Source of the DNA: Streptococcus equi subsp. equi
GTDB lineage: Bacteria > Bacillota > Bacilli > Lactobacillales > Streptococcaceae
DNA length: 64,000 bases
Assembly (NCBI GenBank): GCA_900637675.1
Contig: LR134389.1
Coordinates: 992,001-1,056,000 of the forward strand
Direction: 5' to 3'
Part shown: in pieces, positions 47,776 to 57,170 of the stretch
How positions within the stretch are numbered: the stretch's first letter is position 1
How the letters are laid out: each line of letters begins with the position of its first letter
Position numbers and translations under genes: made by a program
The notes under the pieces: model-generated
Database searches by the model: none
Seen by the model: only the letters and a program-made list of their open reading frames with translations
What the model was told of the DNA's origin: nothing

Positions 47776-48965
47776 TGATTGATAGAGATTATAAAAATAT
47801 TTCAGAGGATGTGTATAAGGTTGATTCTGGTAAAGAAAGAGATCCGATTCAAGAAGGATATCCGGTTGCCAATGGAAAATACCGCGTTCTTGAAGCCGAA
47901 GATAACCCCGACAATGGTATGCAGGCTATGGCTGTTGTGCCAATAAAAGATGGCAAAGAGGATAGAAGTCATATCGTCATTGCCTATGCCGGGACAAATA
48001 GCAGTGATATACGCGATATTGACACCGATATTCAATCCGTTGTTTTTGGAGATGATCAATACCTGTGTACCCATGAGGAGCCTGATTCTTTTAAAGTAGT
48101 CAAGAGTCAGCTAAGTACTGCTAAAGCCTTTTCCGACTACATTAGGACAAGCTACCCTAACGCTGCCATCTCCTATACCGGACACTCTCTGGGAGGCTAT
48201 CTGGCACTCATCACAGCAGCCCATGCCAAGCAGCCTGCCACTGTCTTTAATGCGCCAAGCTCTGTTAATAACCTCTCCAAGGAGGCTATTGACTTTGTTA
48301 AAGCCAACAAGGGACTCTATCACAGCTACCGCATTAACAATGACTACATTGGAAACCTAGGCACTTACCTTGGAGATGATGAGCTCGGGATTTCAAGATG
48401 GGTTGATGGTAAGGCGGGAATAGGACGTCATAGCTTAGCCGCTTATCGCTTCAACTCAAAGGGGCAGGTGATTGACCGTAAGGGTCACCCTGCCGCTGCT
48501 CAAGCACCTGCTCTTGCTACCCTAAGATCCAGACTAACCGATTATCGCCGGCTTAAGAAACAGTATGCCGCTTCTAACGGTATTAGTAGCTCAGAGGAGT
48601 TTTACCTTGATCAATTTCAGTCTCGAGCAGTCGCACAGGCTTTGGAGCAGACCACTCAGCTTGCCCAAGAGGAGATCATTGCTCGTCGGAAGGAGGCGGT
48701 TGCAGAGGCAGAGGCACTTCACCAAAAGACAAGAGACATGCCCTTTTTTGTGAGTGAATTGAGCTGGGCGGAGCTAGAGGAGGCTTATGCCCAGGCAGGT
48801 GTGACCTATGACAGCCTTGTCGGTCAGACCAGGAGGCACTTTGATGACAAGGTCGCTCAGGCCAGAGGACTGGCCACTAAGTTCAAGACCGTAAAGGAGC
48901 AGCTAGAGGAGGGGATCGAAAGGACAATCGCTACTGACCAAAAGCTAGGAGGCGACTTTTCATGA
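47775..48965 (+). CDS. Lipase with C-terminal helical LXG-like domain (TslA-like)
   Basis: About 396 residues. The N-terminal half is an alpha/beta hydrolase: VIAYAGTNSSD, nucleophile elbow YTGHSLGGYLAL (Ser about 138), NAPSS and a later RHSLAAY histidine region, as in lipase class 3/Mbeg1-like proteins. From about residue 235 the protein is long-helical and charged (RRKEAVAEAEALHQK; FDDKVAQARGLATKFKTVKEQLEEG). There is no Sec signal peptide. This lipase-first, helical-targeting-domain-last order matches staphylococcal TslA, a type VII secreted lipase with reversed LXG layout. Two small helical genes follow, as expected. The ATG at 47775 is preferred, after GAGGAG. Confidence 0.7.
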   Translation: MIDRDYKNISEDVYKVDSGKERDPIQEGYPVANGKYRVLEAEDNPDNGMQAMAVVPIKDGKEDRSHIVIAYAGTNSSDIRDIDTDIQSVVFGDDQYLCTHEEPDSFKVVKSQLSTAKAFSDYIRTSYPNAAISYTGHSLGGYLALITAAHAKQPATVFNAPSSVNNLSKEAIDFVKANKGLYHSYRINNDYIGNLGTYLGDDELGISRWVDGKAGIGRHSLAAYRFNSKGQVIDRKGHPAAAQAPALATLRSRLTDYRRLKKQYAASNGISSSEEFYLDQFQSRAVAQALEQTTQLAQEEIIARRKEAVAEAEALHQKTRDMPFFVSELSWAELEEAYAQAGVTYDSLVGQTRRHFDDKVAQARGLATKFKTVKEQLEEGIERTIATDQKLGGDFS

Positions 48966-49354
48966 CAGCATTAGAGAAGATCAGAGCTGCTATCCGTCAA
49001 AAGGAAGAGGAGCTAGAGGAGCTGCAGGAGCACTATCATCAAGAGCGGCTCCAAATGGCAGCAGCCCATGACGAGTTAAGAGGCAACTATAACCAGCTGC
49101 AAGAGCTCTATGCCTCTACCTATCAGGCCGTTAGCAGCTACCTCAGACATTATGATGCTAGCCTGATAACAGACCAATATACCGTTCTAACGAGGCTGAT
49201 TGATGACTATCAGCACCGAACAGAGCAGTGCTATCACGAGCAAGGTCGCAAGATGTCGCAGCAGGAGGAAGCAATTGACCATCACTATCGCAGCCAGCGA
49301 CAGGCTATAGAGAAGGACATCACAGCGCTGAGGCGTCAGTGGCGTGAAGGTTAA
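48962..49354 (+). CDS. Small coiled-coil protein, probable targeting partner 1
   Basis: A 130-residue helical, charged protein with long coiled-coil stretches (EKIRAAIRQKEEELEELQEHYHQERLQ and EEAIDHHYRSQRQAIEKDITALRRQW in part) and no signal peptide or membrane segment. Its start overlaps the lipase stop by four bases (ATGA), so it is translationally coupled. LXG-type toxins need two small helical partners (Lap proteins; TlaA1 and TlaA2 for TslA), and this fits one of them. No recognised domain can be assigned from sequence alone. Confidence 0.6.
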   Translation: MTALEKIRAAIRQKEEELEELQEHYHQERLQMAAAHDELRGNYNQLQELYASTYQAVSSYLRHYDASLITDQYTVLTRLIDDYQHRTEQCYHEQGRKMSQQEEAIDHHYRSQRQAIEKDITALRRQWREG

Positions 49355-49372
49355 GGAAAAGGAGATAAGAAG

Positions 49373-49657
49373 ATGATTGCTATAGAGATGATCTTAACCG
49401 GACAAGAGCCGATCAGGACTTTAAAGAAAGAGCTGGATAGGAGATTAGTTCAGTCCATATGTGCCCCCTTGACCTTAGGTTGCCTTCATGCCCTTCAAAG
49501 GCGCTATGACAGTGAGGTATCTCGGATTGCCACAGACACCGCAGATCATATTCAGACCATTGTCAATCAGCTAGATAGCAGCATTAGAGGGCAAGGCAGG
49601 ACAGCACTAGAGCAAGCGATCAAGACGCAGAACAGGGGCTATAGCAGCCTGATGTGA
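49373..49657 (+). CDS. Small helical protein, probable targeting partner 2
   Basis: A 94-residue helical protein (RTLKKELDRRLVQSICAPLTLGCLHALQRRYDSEVSRIATD in part; SIRGQGRTALEQAIKTQNRGYSS). Length and helical content match WXG100-like small partners of LXG toxins. AAAGGAGATAAG lies before the ATG. It ends the four-gene cassette. Function inferred from position only. Confidence 0.55.
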   Translation: MIAIEMILTGQEPIRTLKKELDRRLVQSICAPLTLGCLHALQRRYDSEVSRIATDTADHIQTIVNQLDSSIRGQGRTALEQAIKTQNRGYSSLM

Positions 49658-49822
49658 GACAGGAAGGACTTACTGTCCTACCAGCTACAGTCACTACACT
49701 GCTAGAGCTTGCGGTGTGAGCAGCAGTAAGAGGCAAAGGCGTTACCCCAGAGGGATTGATGGATCACCATCACTAGTTTGGAGCCATTAGCTGTGCCAAA
49801 GGTTTTCTAAAGCCAAAAAGAA

Positions 49823-49842
49823 AAAACTCCGATTGGAGTTTT
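49823..49842 (-). terminator. Terminator after rpsT
   Basis: AAAACTCC-gatt-GGAGTTTT. On the minus strand a long T-rich run follows the stem (TTTTTTCTTTTT), as expected after rpsT. The 165 bases before it (49658-49822) hold nothing recognisable. Confidence 0.85.
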
Positions 49843-49855
49843 CATTGGTTATGTA

Positions 49856-50088
49856 TTAGCTAAGCTTTGCAGCAAGACGTGCTTTATCGCGGCTTGCTTT
49901 ATTTTTATGAATCAAACCTTTTGATTGGGCTTTATCAATGCTTGAAGAAGCAGCGCGGAAAAGCTCTTCAGATGGGTTAGCTTCAAATGCCTTGATAGCA
50001 GTACGCATAGCTGATTTTTGTGCTGAATTTTTTCGTTTGCTTTAACGTTAAGCTCAGCGCGTTTAATAGCTGATTTAATATTTGCCAA
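49856..50088 (-). CDS. rpsT: 30S ribosomal protein S20, frame-disrupted
   Basis: Primary 16S-binding ribosomal protein. The true start is TTG at 50088, six bases after GGAGGTG, giving (M)[20 protein letters not shown]; the ATG at 50103 lies upstream of that site. The frame breaks in the T-run at 50028-50033; adding one base gives [23 protein letters not shown] and ends [11 protein letters not shown], a normal 77-residue S20. As S20 is nearly universal, sequencing error is likely. It lies downstream of coaA on the same strand. Confidence 0.92.
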
Positions 50089-50156
50089 TGTTTTCACCTC
50101 CAAATTAATCTAACTACACCATTATATAGAAAATATAGGTGTTTGGCAAGCACTTA

Positions 50157-51077
50157 TCACTTTTTGAGATAAATTTCATCAATTTTATGGTCTGCAGCTT
50201 TATGAAGAATGAGCTCAGCTCGATTGCGTGTAGGCTCAATAAACTTTTCCAGATTTTCTAGGTTAATTGTTTTCCAGACTTTTTTTGCAAAGGCAATGGC
50301 TTCATTTTGTGGCAATGAGGTATATCTAGTGTAATAGTTAGCCGGATCATGCTTAGCCAGCTCTAAAAGGCTTAAGAACCGTTCCAAATACCATTGCTCA
50401 ATATGATGGCTATCTGCGTCAATATAAATTGAAAAATCAAAATAATCACTCATATACAATCGATTATTCTGTTGATTTTGAAAAACATTAATCCCTTCGA
50501 TGATGAGGAAGTCAGGATTGGTAAAGGTTTGCTGCTGATCAGGAACGATATCATAAATCTCATGCGAGTAAACAGGGGCTGATGCGGTTTGTCCTCCCTT
50601 GACAGTATCCAGAAAGTTTAACAATAGCTCCATATTATAGGATTCTGGGAAGCCCTTTCGATTCAGCATATTGTTTTTGATCAGTGTGCTATTAGGGTAC
50701 AAAAAACCATCTGTTGTGACCAACTCAACAGTGCTGGTCTTGTGTGTGCGCGCCAAAAGAAGCTGCAATAACCTGCTAGTTGTGGACTTACCGACGGCAA
50801 CTGAGCCAGAAATCCCAATAATAAAGGGTCTTTGCTGAATATCTTTTTTTAGAAAGAGGCTTTTAGAAAAAGACAGGTTTTCTTGAGCGATTTTATAGAC
50901 TTGAATGAGATGAATCAAGGGAAGGTAAACCTCAACAACGTCGTTGATATCAATATTATCATTCAAACTGGTGATGCTAGTAAGCTCCTCTTGAGTCAAT
51001 AAGGGCTTGCTTTTTTGATGTAATTGCTTCCAGGATTTTCTGGAAATTTTTTCAAAAGTAATAAATTCGTTTGACAT
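50157..51077 (-). CDS. coaA: Type I pantothenate kinase
   Basis: First step of coenzyme A synthesis, ATP-dependent phosphorylation of pantothenate. The 306-residue protein has Walker [19 protein letters not shown], substrate loop [25 protein letters not shown] (in part), and [21 protein letters not shown], as in CoaA. It reads away from the methyltransferase gene at 51344. The 266 bases between them are AT-rich with no gene. Confidence 0.95.
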   Translation of the reverse strand: MSNEFITFEKISRKSWKQLHQKSKPLLTQEELTSITSLNDNIDINDVVEVYLPLIHLIQVYKIAQENLSFSKSLFLKKDIQQRPFIIGISGSVAVGKSTTSRLLQLLLARTHKTSTVELVTTDGFLYPNSTLIKNNMLNRKGFPESYNMELLLNFLDTVKGGQTASAPVYSHEIYDIVPDQQQTFTNPDFLIIEGINVFQNQQNNRLYMSDYFDFSIYIDADSHHIEQWYLERFLSLLELAKHDPANYYTRYTSLPQNEAIAFAKKVWKTINLENLEKFIEPTRNRAELILHKAADHKIDEIYLKK

Positions 51078-51343
51078 AGTTACTCCTACTAATTGGCAGT
51101 GCTTACATTATAACATGTCAATAAAAAAATTGAAAAATGTTTCGTCTGAAATTCTTAAAAAAACACTGAAAAACCCTATAAAAATCGAACAATTTTAGCC
51201 TAACAATTGGCTAATATAAAGTTAATCGGTCAATGTTCGGAATATATGGTTCGATAAACGAAAAACCAAGAAAAACAAACGTCTTGTAAACCATTTCAAA
51301 GTGTGATAGAATGAAAAAGCATCGAAAAAAGATAGGAAAACAC

Positions 51344-51940
51344 ATGACAAAAATGTATTATGATGAAAATCCAGATAGTGCTCATGATATCCATCAATTG
51401 ACGGTCAATTTGTTAGGACAGTCCTTTACTTTTTTGACAGATTCTGGTGTTTTCTCAAAAAGAATGGTTGATTTTGGAAGTCAGGTCCTGCTCAACACAT
51501 TAGATTTTCAAGAAGGTGATCGTCTGCTTGACTTGGGCTGCGGCTATGGGCCGCTAGGACTTAGCTTGGCAAAGGCTCAAGGTGTTGAGGCGACTCTAGT
51601 AGATATTAATCATCGCGCTGTTGGCTTAGCTAAGCAGAATGCTGAGAGTAATCAGGTTGAGGCGACCATTTTTCAATCAAACCTCTATGACGGTGTGACA
51701 GGGACATTTGAGCACATCATTAGTAACCCACCTATTAGGGCAGGGGAAAAAGTGGTTCATGAGATTATTGAAAAGAGTATTGATTTTTTAACTAAAGGCG
51801 GTGATTTGACAGTCGTTATCCAAAAGAAGCAGGGAGCACCAAGTGCTAAAGACAAAATGGAGGCCGTTTTTGGGAATGTGACTATTCTCAAAAGAGAAAA
51901 GGGTTACTACATTTTAAGAAGTATTAAGGAAAGGAATTGA
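51344..51940 (+). CDS. Class I SAM-dependent methyltransferase (RsmC-like)
   Basis: A 198-residue methyltransferase. SAM motif I is DLGCGYGPLGLSLA, and the N-P-P-[IVL] catalytic motif for base N-methylation is ISNPPIRAGEKV. The family includes RsmC, which modifies 16S rRNA G1207. ATG 51344 is preferred, with AGGAAAA upstream; the in-frame ATG at 51311 lacks a site. It lies just upstream of the nucleoside operon. Confidence 0.9.
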   Translation: MTKMYYDENPDSAHDIHQLTVNLLGQSFTFLTDSGVFSKRMVDFGSQVLLNTLDFQEGDRLLDLGCGYGPLGLSLAKAQGVEATLVDINHRAVGLAKQNAESNQVEATIFQSNLYDGVTGTFEHIISNPPIRAGEKVVHEIIEKSIDFLTKGGDLTVVIQKKQGAPSAKDKMEAVFGNVTILKREKGYYILRSIKERN

Positions 51941-52038
51941 GCTCAAGTGTAAAAAGTGGTATTAAAAAGCATAGCGGTATTTTAGTAAGAGTTGCCTTCT
52001 AATATCACTATTTTCTCAGAGCTTTTGGTATCTTGTTG

Positions 52039-53316
52039 ATGAGAGCAGTTGATTTAATCCAAAAAAAGCGTGATGGTAAAGAGCTATCTACCGAAGAGAT
52101 CCAGTGGCTGATTAATGGTTATGCCAATGGTACTGTGCCAGATTATCAAATGTCGGCTTTTGCAATGGCGATCTATTTCAAGGGAATGTCTACACGAGAA
52201 ACTCGCGATTTGACCATGAGTATGGTTGAGACAGGTGAGCAGATTGATTTGTCAGCTATAGCTGGTATCAAGACGGACAAGCACTCAACAGGTGGTGTTG
52301 GTGATAAGGTGACACTCATCTTAGCTCCTCTAGTTGCTAGCTTTGGCGTTCCTGTAGCGAAAATGAGTGGACGCGGCTTAGGCCACACCGGTGGAACGCT
52401 TGATAAGCTAGAATCTATCAAGGGCTTTCAGATTGGTCGGACCCAAGAGGAATTTATCAAGCAGGTACAAGAGATCGGACTTTCAGTTATTGGACAATCA
52501 GATAAGCTTGTGAAGGCAGATAAGCTGCTTTATGCTCTTCGTGATGTGACGGCAACCGTTGATATTGTTCCTTTGATTGCAAGCTCTGTTATGAGTAAGA
52601 AAATTGCTGCTGGCGCTGATAGTATTTTGCTAGATGTTACCGTTGGTGACGGTGCCTTTATGAAGACTATTGAAGATGCTGAGAAGCTGTCTAGACTGAT
52701 GGTTGACCTTGGTAAGGAGGTTGGGCGTCAGACAGTGGCTGTCATTACAGATATGAGTCAGCCTCTTGGTCGTGCTATCGGTAATCGCTTAGAGGTGCTA
52801 GAGGCAATTGATATCATGAAAGGCAAGGGACGCAAGGATATTACTCACTTTATTTGTGAGCTAGCTCAGATTATGCTGGAGCTTGCTGGTGCTCAACACT
52901 CTCTTGAGGATATTCACCATCATTTGGTTGGCGGAGCAGCCTTAAAAAAATTAGAAGAGATGGTTGTTTATCAAGGAGGTGATCTTGAGGACCTTTATCG
53001 TCCATCACAGGCGGCTGTTCAAACAGAGGTTTTTGCGTCAGAAGATGGTTACATCACAGCATTGCCTGCTCTTGAGTTTGGATTGTTTGCAATGAGGCTG
53101 GGTGCTGGTAGAGCAGTCAAAACAGATAGTCTGGATTATGAAACAGGGATTGTCTTTGACAAGAAGGTTGGTGACGCTGTCGCTAAGGGAGAGCGCATTG
53201 CAGTTGTCTTTTCACAGGAAGCCCTAGACGAAAAAATGCTTACAGAATTTGAAAAAAATGTTAAAATAGGGGCGGAACACCTAGAGGCTAACGAAATTAT
53301 CAAAATCATTTCCTAA
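52039..53316 (+). CDS. pdp: Pyrimidine-nucleoside phosphorylase
   Basis: Splits pyrimidine nucleosides to base and (deoxy)ribose 1-phosphate. 425 residues with [23 protein letters not shown] (phosphate site, in part), [18 protein letters not shown] (the family signature) and [22 protein letters not shown]. The ATG at 52039 gives the usual [14 protein letters not shown]-terminus. It heads a catabolic and uptake operon: pdp-deoC-cdd-bmpA-nup. Confidence 0.96.
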
Positions 53317-53329
53317 GGAGGAGTATAAC

Positions 53330-53992
53330 ATGAATATTAACAAGTATATTGACCACACACTACTAAAAGCTGACAGCGTTCAATCGCAGCTTGACCAATT
53401 AATTGAGGAGGCTAAAGCCTATGACTTTGCTAGCGTTTGCGTCAACCCTTGCTGGGTAGCCTATGCTGCAAAGGCTTTAAAGGGAACAGATGTTAAGGTT
53501 TGTACAGTTGTTGGTTTTCCTTTAGGTGCAACTACCTCAGCAACAAAGGCCTTTGAAACAAAGGACGCTATTGAAAATGGTGCTGATGAGATTGATATGG
53601 TTATCAATATTGGTCTGTTAAAGCAGGGTGACTACCAAGCTGTTGAAGATGATATGCGTGCAGTGGTAGAGGCTAGCGGAGACAAATTAGTCAAGGTGAT
53701 TATCGAGGCTTGCCTCTTGACTGATGATGAAAAGGTTAAGGCTTGTCAGTTGGCGGTAAATGCAGGTGTTGACTTTGTGAAGACCTCTACTGGTTTTTCA
53801 ACTGGCGGTGCAACCGTTTCTGATGTCAAGCTAATGCGTCAAACAGTTGGTCCAGACATTGGCGTAAAGGCAGCTGGTGGTGCTCGTTCTCTAGAGGACG
53901 CTTTAGCTTTTGTCGAAGCAGGAGCTACACGTATTGGAACTTCTGCAGGGGTAACTATTATGAAAGGTGAAGTTGCCAATGGAGGCTACTGA
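53330..53992 (+). CDS. deoC: Deoxyribose-phosphate aldolase
   Basis: Cleaves 2-deoxyribose 5-phosphate to acetaldehyde and glyceraldehyde 3-phosphate. 220 residues; the Schiff-base lysine lies in [15 protein letters not shown], with ASVCVNPCW near the N-terminus and [15 protein letters not shown] near the C-terminus. AAGGAGGAG lies before the ATG. Overlaps cdd by 14 bases. Confidence 0.96.
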
Positions 53993-54368
53993 TTTAGTTT
54001 CGTTAGCCATTGAAGCTAGTAAAAGGGCTTATGTGCCTTACTCACATTTCCCGATCGGAGCTGCTTTAAAGACAAAGGACGGAACAATCTATACTGGCAA
54101 TAATATCGAGAATGCCAGCTTTGGCTTGACCAATTGTGGGGAGCGAACAGCTATTTTTAAGGCTGTTTCTGAGGGACATCAGCAGCTTTTAGAAATTGCC
54201 ATTTATGGAGAGACTGATGAGCCAATCTCTCCTTGTGGAGCCTGTCGTCAGGTCATGGCAGAATTTTTTGAAGCCACTGCTCCAGTAACGCTAATTGCTA
54301 AGGACGGTCGTACCATGCGCACAACTGTTGGCGAGTTACTTCCTTATTCGTTTACAGATTTATCGTAA
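53979..54368 (+). CDS. cdd: Cytidine deaminase
   Basis: Converts cytidine and deoxycytidine to uridine forms. 129 residues. Zinc ligands and catalytic Glu are seen in [11 protein letters not shown] and [10 protein letters not shown]; as in other homotetrameric Cdd enzymes the first ligand is Cys. ATG 53979 is chosen over the GTG at 53967 because it has GAAAGGTGA upstream and gives the usual N-terminus. The start lies inside deoC. Confidence 0.95.
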
Positions 54369-54458
54369 TCTGGCTTAATTTTGTTATCTAGCCATTAGGC
54401 TTTATATTTACTTTCGGCAATTGGTTTGCTAGAAATATTTTTAGGAGGGTTCATATTC

Positions 54459-55511
54459 ATGAACAAGAAATTTATTGGTGTTGGTTTAGCTTCTGTAGCT
54501 TTATTAGGTTTAGTTGGTTGTGGTAATCGTAACGCTTCAAAGGGATCTGGTGATGCTAAAACAGATTTGAAGGTAGCAGTGGTTACTGACACTGGTGGTG
54601 TTGATGATAAGTCATTTAACCAATCAGCTTGGGAAGGCTTGCAGGCTTGGGGTAAGGACAATGGACTAACAAAGGGTTCAGGCTTTGATTACTTCCAATC
54701 TACAAACGAGTCTGAATATGCAACTAACATTGATACAGCAGTTTCTAGTGGTTATGAGGTTGTTTATGGTATCGGATTTGCCTTGAAGGATGCAATCAGT
54801 AAGGCTGCTGATGACAACAACAAAGTACAATTTGTTATCATTGATGATGTTATCGAAGGCAAAGACAATGTTGCTAGCGTAACATTTGCTGATAACGAAG
54901 CTGCTTACCTTGCAGGTATTGCGGCAGCTATGACTACAAAAACAAAAACAGTTGGTTTTGTAGGTGGTATGGAAGGAACAGTTGTTACACGCTTTGAAAA
55001 AGGCTTTGAGGCAGGCGTTAAGTCTGTTGATGACTCAATCAAGATCAAGGTGGACTACGCTGGATCATTTGGAGATGCCGCTAAGGGTAAGACAATTGCA
55101 GCAGCGCAATACGCAGCAGGTGCTGATGTTATCTATCAGGTAGCTGGTGGAACAGGTGCGGGTGTCTTCAACGAAGCAAGAACAATTAACGAAAAACGTG
55201 ACGAAGCTGATAAGGTTTGGGTAATTGGTGTTGACCGCGACCAAAACGAAGAAGGTAAATATACATCTAAGGATGGCAAATCATCTAACTTTGTACTTGC
55301 ATCTACTATAAAAGGTGTTGGTAAGGCTGTTCAATTGATCAATAAGCAGGCAGCAGATAAGAAATTCCCTGCAGGTAAAACAACTGTTTATGGTCTGAAG
55401 GACGGTGGTGTTGAGATTGCCACAACAAATCTTTCTAAAGACGTTATCAAAGCCATCGAAGAAGCGAAAGAAAAAATTAAATCTGGTGACGTAAAAGTTC
55501 CTGAAAAGTAG
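54459..55511 (+). CDS. bmpA: BMP-family nucleoside-binding lipoprotein
   Basis: Surface receptor of the nucleoside ABC importer, 350 residues. Signal peptide and lipobox LLGLVGCGN at the N-terminus; the mature domain begins LKVAVVTDTGGVDDKSFNQSAWEGL, typical of the Bmp/PnrA/Med family. ATG 54459, with TAGGAGGG upstream. A terminator-like hairpin follows it, so it is probably made in excess over the downstream ABC subunits. Confidence 0.95.
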   Translation: MNKKFIGVGLASVALLGLVGCGNRNASKGSGDAKTDLKVAVVTDTGGVDDKSFNQSAWEGLQAWGKDNGLTKGSGFDYFQSTNESEYATNIDTAVSSGYEVVYGIGFALKDAISKAADDNNKVQFVIIDDVIEGKDNVASVTFADNEAAYLAGIAAAMTTKTKTVGFVGGMEGTVVTRFEKGFEAGVKSVDDSIKIKVDYAGSFGDAAKGKTIAAAQYAAGADVIYQVAGGTGAGVFNEARTINEKRDEADKVWVIGVDRDQNEEGKYTSKDGKSSNFVLASTIKGVGKAVQLINKQAADKKFPAGKTTVYGLKDGGVEIATTNLSKDVIKAIEEAKEKIKSGDVKVPEK

Positions 55512-55524
55512 TTACTGGAAAAGA

Positions 55525-55548
55525 GCGACCTTCGTCGGTCGCCCTTTT
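55525..55548 (+). terminator. Intra-operon terminator after bmpA
   Basis: GCGACC-ttcgtc-GGTCGC followed by CCTTTTT. Placed between the receptor and transporter genes, it probably ends part of the transcripts. Confidence 0.8.
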
Positions 55549-55637
55549 TAGAGTGGAACACCTTTTGCTTCAGTAAAGGTTGTGACAAATGGCTGGCTTT
55601 ACTGAAACAAAAGATTAAATTGAAAGGAAATAATCCT

Positions 55638-57170
55638 ATGGCACAGCATGTCATTGAAATGAAAGAGATTACAAAAAAATTTGGTGATTTTGTTGCGAAT
55701 GACCATATTAATTTGAATGTCAGAAAAGGCGAAATTCATGCATTGTTAGGAGAGAATGGTGCAGGTAAATCAACGTTAATGAATATGTTAGCTGGGCTTT
55801 TAGAGCCAACTAGTGGAAACATTGTCATTAACGGTCAGCCTGTTGTTATTGACTCTCCTTCCAAATCTGCTAGATTGGGTATTGGAATGGTACACCAGCA
55901 CTTTATGCTAGTAGAAGCTTTTACAGTTGCTGAGAATATCATTTTAGGAAATGAAGTTGTCAAAAACGGTTGTCTTGATTTAAAAAAGGCCAGCAAGGAC
56001 ATTAAAGAGCTTTCTGAGAAATATGGTTTAGCTGTTGATCCTACTGCCAAGATTGCTGATATTTCTGTAGGGGCACAGCAGCGTGTTGAAATCTTAAAGA
56101 CCTTATATCGTGGTGCAGATATTCTTATTTTTGATGAGCCAACAGCTGTTTTAACGCCTGCTGAAATACAAGAGCTCATGGAAATCATGCGTAACCTTGT
56201 TAAGGAAGGCAAATCCATTATTTTGATTACTCATAAGCTGGACGAAATTAGAGCAGTTGCTGATAGAGTCACTGTTATTCGACGTGGGAAAAGTATTCAA
56301 ACAGTAGATGTAGCAGGTGCAACCTCTCAGGACTTGGCTGAAATGATGGTTGGGCGTTCAGTTTCCTTTACAACAGCTAAAAAGGCAGCAGAGCCAAAAG
56401 GGGTGGTGCTGTCGATCAAGAATTTAGAGGTCGATGAAAATCGTGGAATCCCAGCAGTAAAGGGGCTTTCTCTTGACGTTAGAGCTGGTGAAATTGTGGG
56501 GATTGCAGGGATTGATGGTAATGGTCAGTCAGGGCTGATTCAGGCCATTACAGGCTTGAGAAAGACTAGATCTGGTAGCATTACAATCAAAGGTCAGGAG
56601 GTTGTTCATTTAAGCTCCCGTAAAATCACAGAGCTATCAGTGGGGCATGTGCCTGAGGACCGTCATAGAGATGGCTTAGTGCTGGACCTTTCCTTGGCTG
56701 AAAATACTGCCCTTCAGACCTATTATAAAGAGCCACTAAGTAAGAACGGTATTTTAAATTACAATACAATCAATGATTATGCTCGTAGACTGATGAAGGA
56801 ATTTGACGTTCGTGGTGCCAATGAATTGGTTCCAGCTCGTGGATTTTCTGGCGGTAACCAACAAAAGGCTATCATTGCACGTGAGGTTGACCGTAACCCT
56901 GATTTATTGATTGTCAGTCAGCCAACTCGCGGCTTGGACGTTGGTGCTATTGAGTACATTCATAAGCGTTTGATTGAAGAGCGTGACAAAGGCAAGGCCA
57001 TCCTCGTTGTTAGCTTTGAGCTTGACGAAATCTTGAATTTATCTGACCGTATTGCAGTTATTCATGACGGTAAAATTCAAGGCATTGTGTTGCCTCAAGA
57101 TACCAATAAGCAAGAATTGGGAATTTTGATGGCTGGTGGTTCCATTGATAAGGAGGAGAGTCATGTCTAA
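55638..57170 (+). CDS. nupA: Nucleoside ABC transporter ATP-binding protein
   Basis: A 510-residue protein with two ABC domains in tandem. The N-terminal domain has GENGAGKSTLMNML, ISVGAQQRVEILKTL and LIFDEPTAVL. The C-terminal domain is degenerate in Walker A (GIDGNGQSG) and its signature is FSGGNQQKAIIARE. This layout is that of sugar and nucleoside importers such as NupA. ATG 55638, with GAAAGGAAA upstream. Permease genes follow directly. Confidence 0.93.
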   Translation: MAQHVIEMKEITKKFGDFVANDHINLNVRKGEIHALLGENGAGKSTLMNMLAGLLEPTSGNIVINGQPVVIDSPSKSARLGIGMVHQHFMLVEAFTVAENIILGNEVVKNGCLDLKKASKDIKELSEKYGLAVDPTAKIADISVGAQQRVEILKTLYRGADILIFDEPTAVLTPAEIQELMEIMRNLVKEGKSIILITHKLDEIRAVADRVTVIRRGKSIQTVDVAGATSQDLAEMMVGRSVSFTTAKKAAEPKGVVLSIKNLEVDENRGIPAVKGLSLDVRAGEIVGIAGIDGNGQSGLIQAITGLRKTRSGSITIKGQEVVHLSSRKITELSVGHVPEDRHRDGLVLDLSLAENTALQTYYKEPLSKNGILNYNTINDYARRLMKEFDVRGANELVPARGFSGGNQQKAIIAREVDRNPDLLIVSQPTRGLDVGAIEYIHKRLIEERDKGKAILVVSFELDEILNLSDRIAVIHDGKIQGIVLPQDTNKQELGILMAGGSIDKEESHV

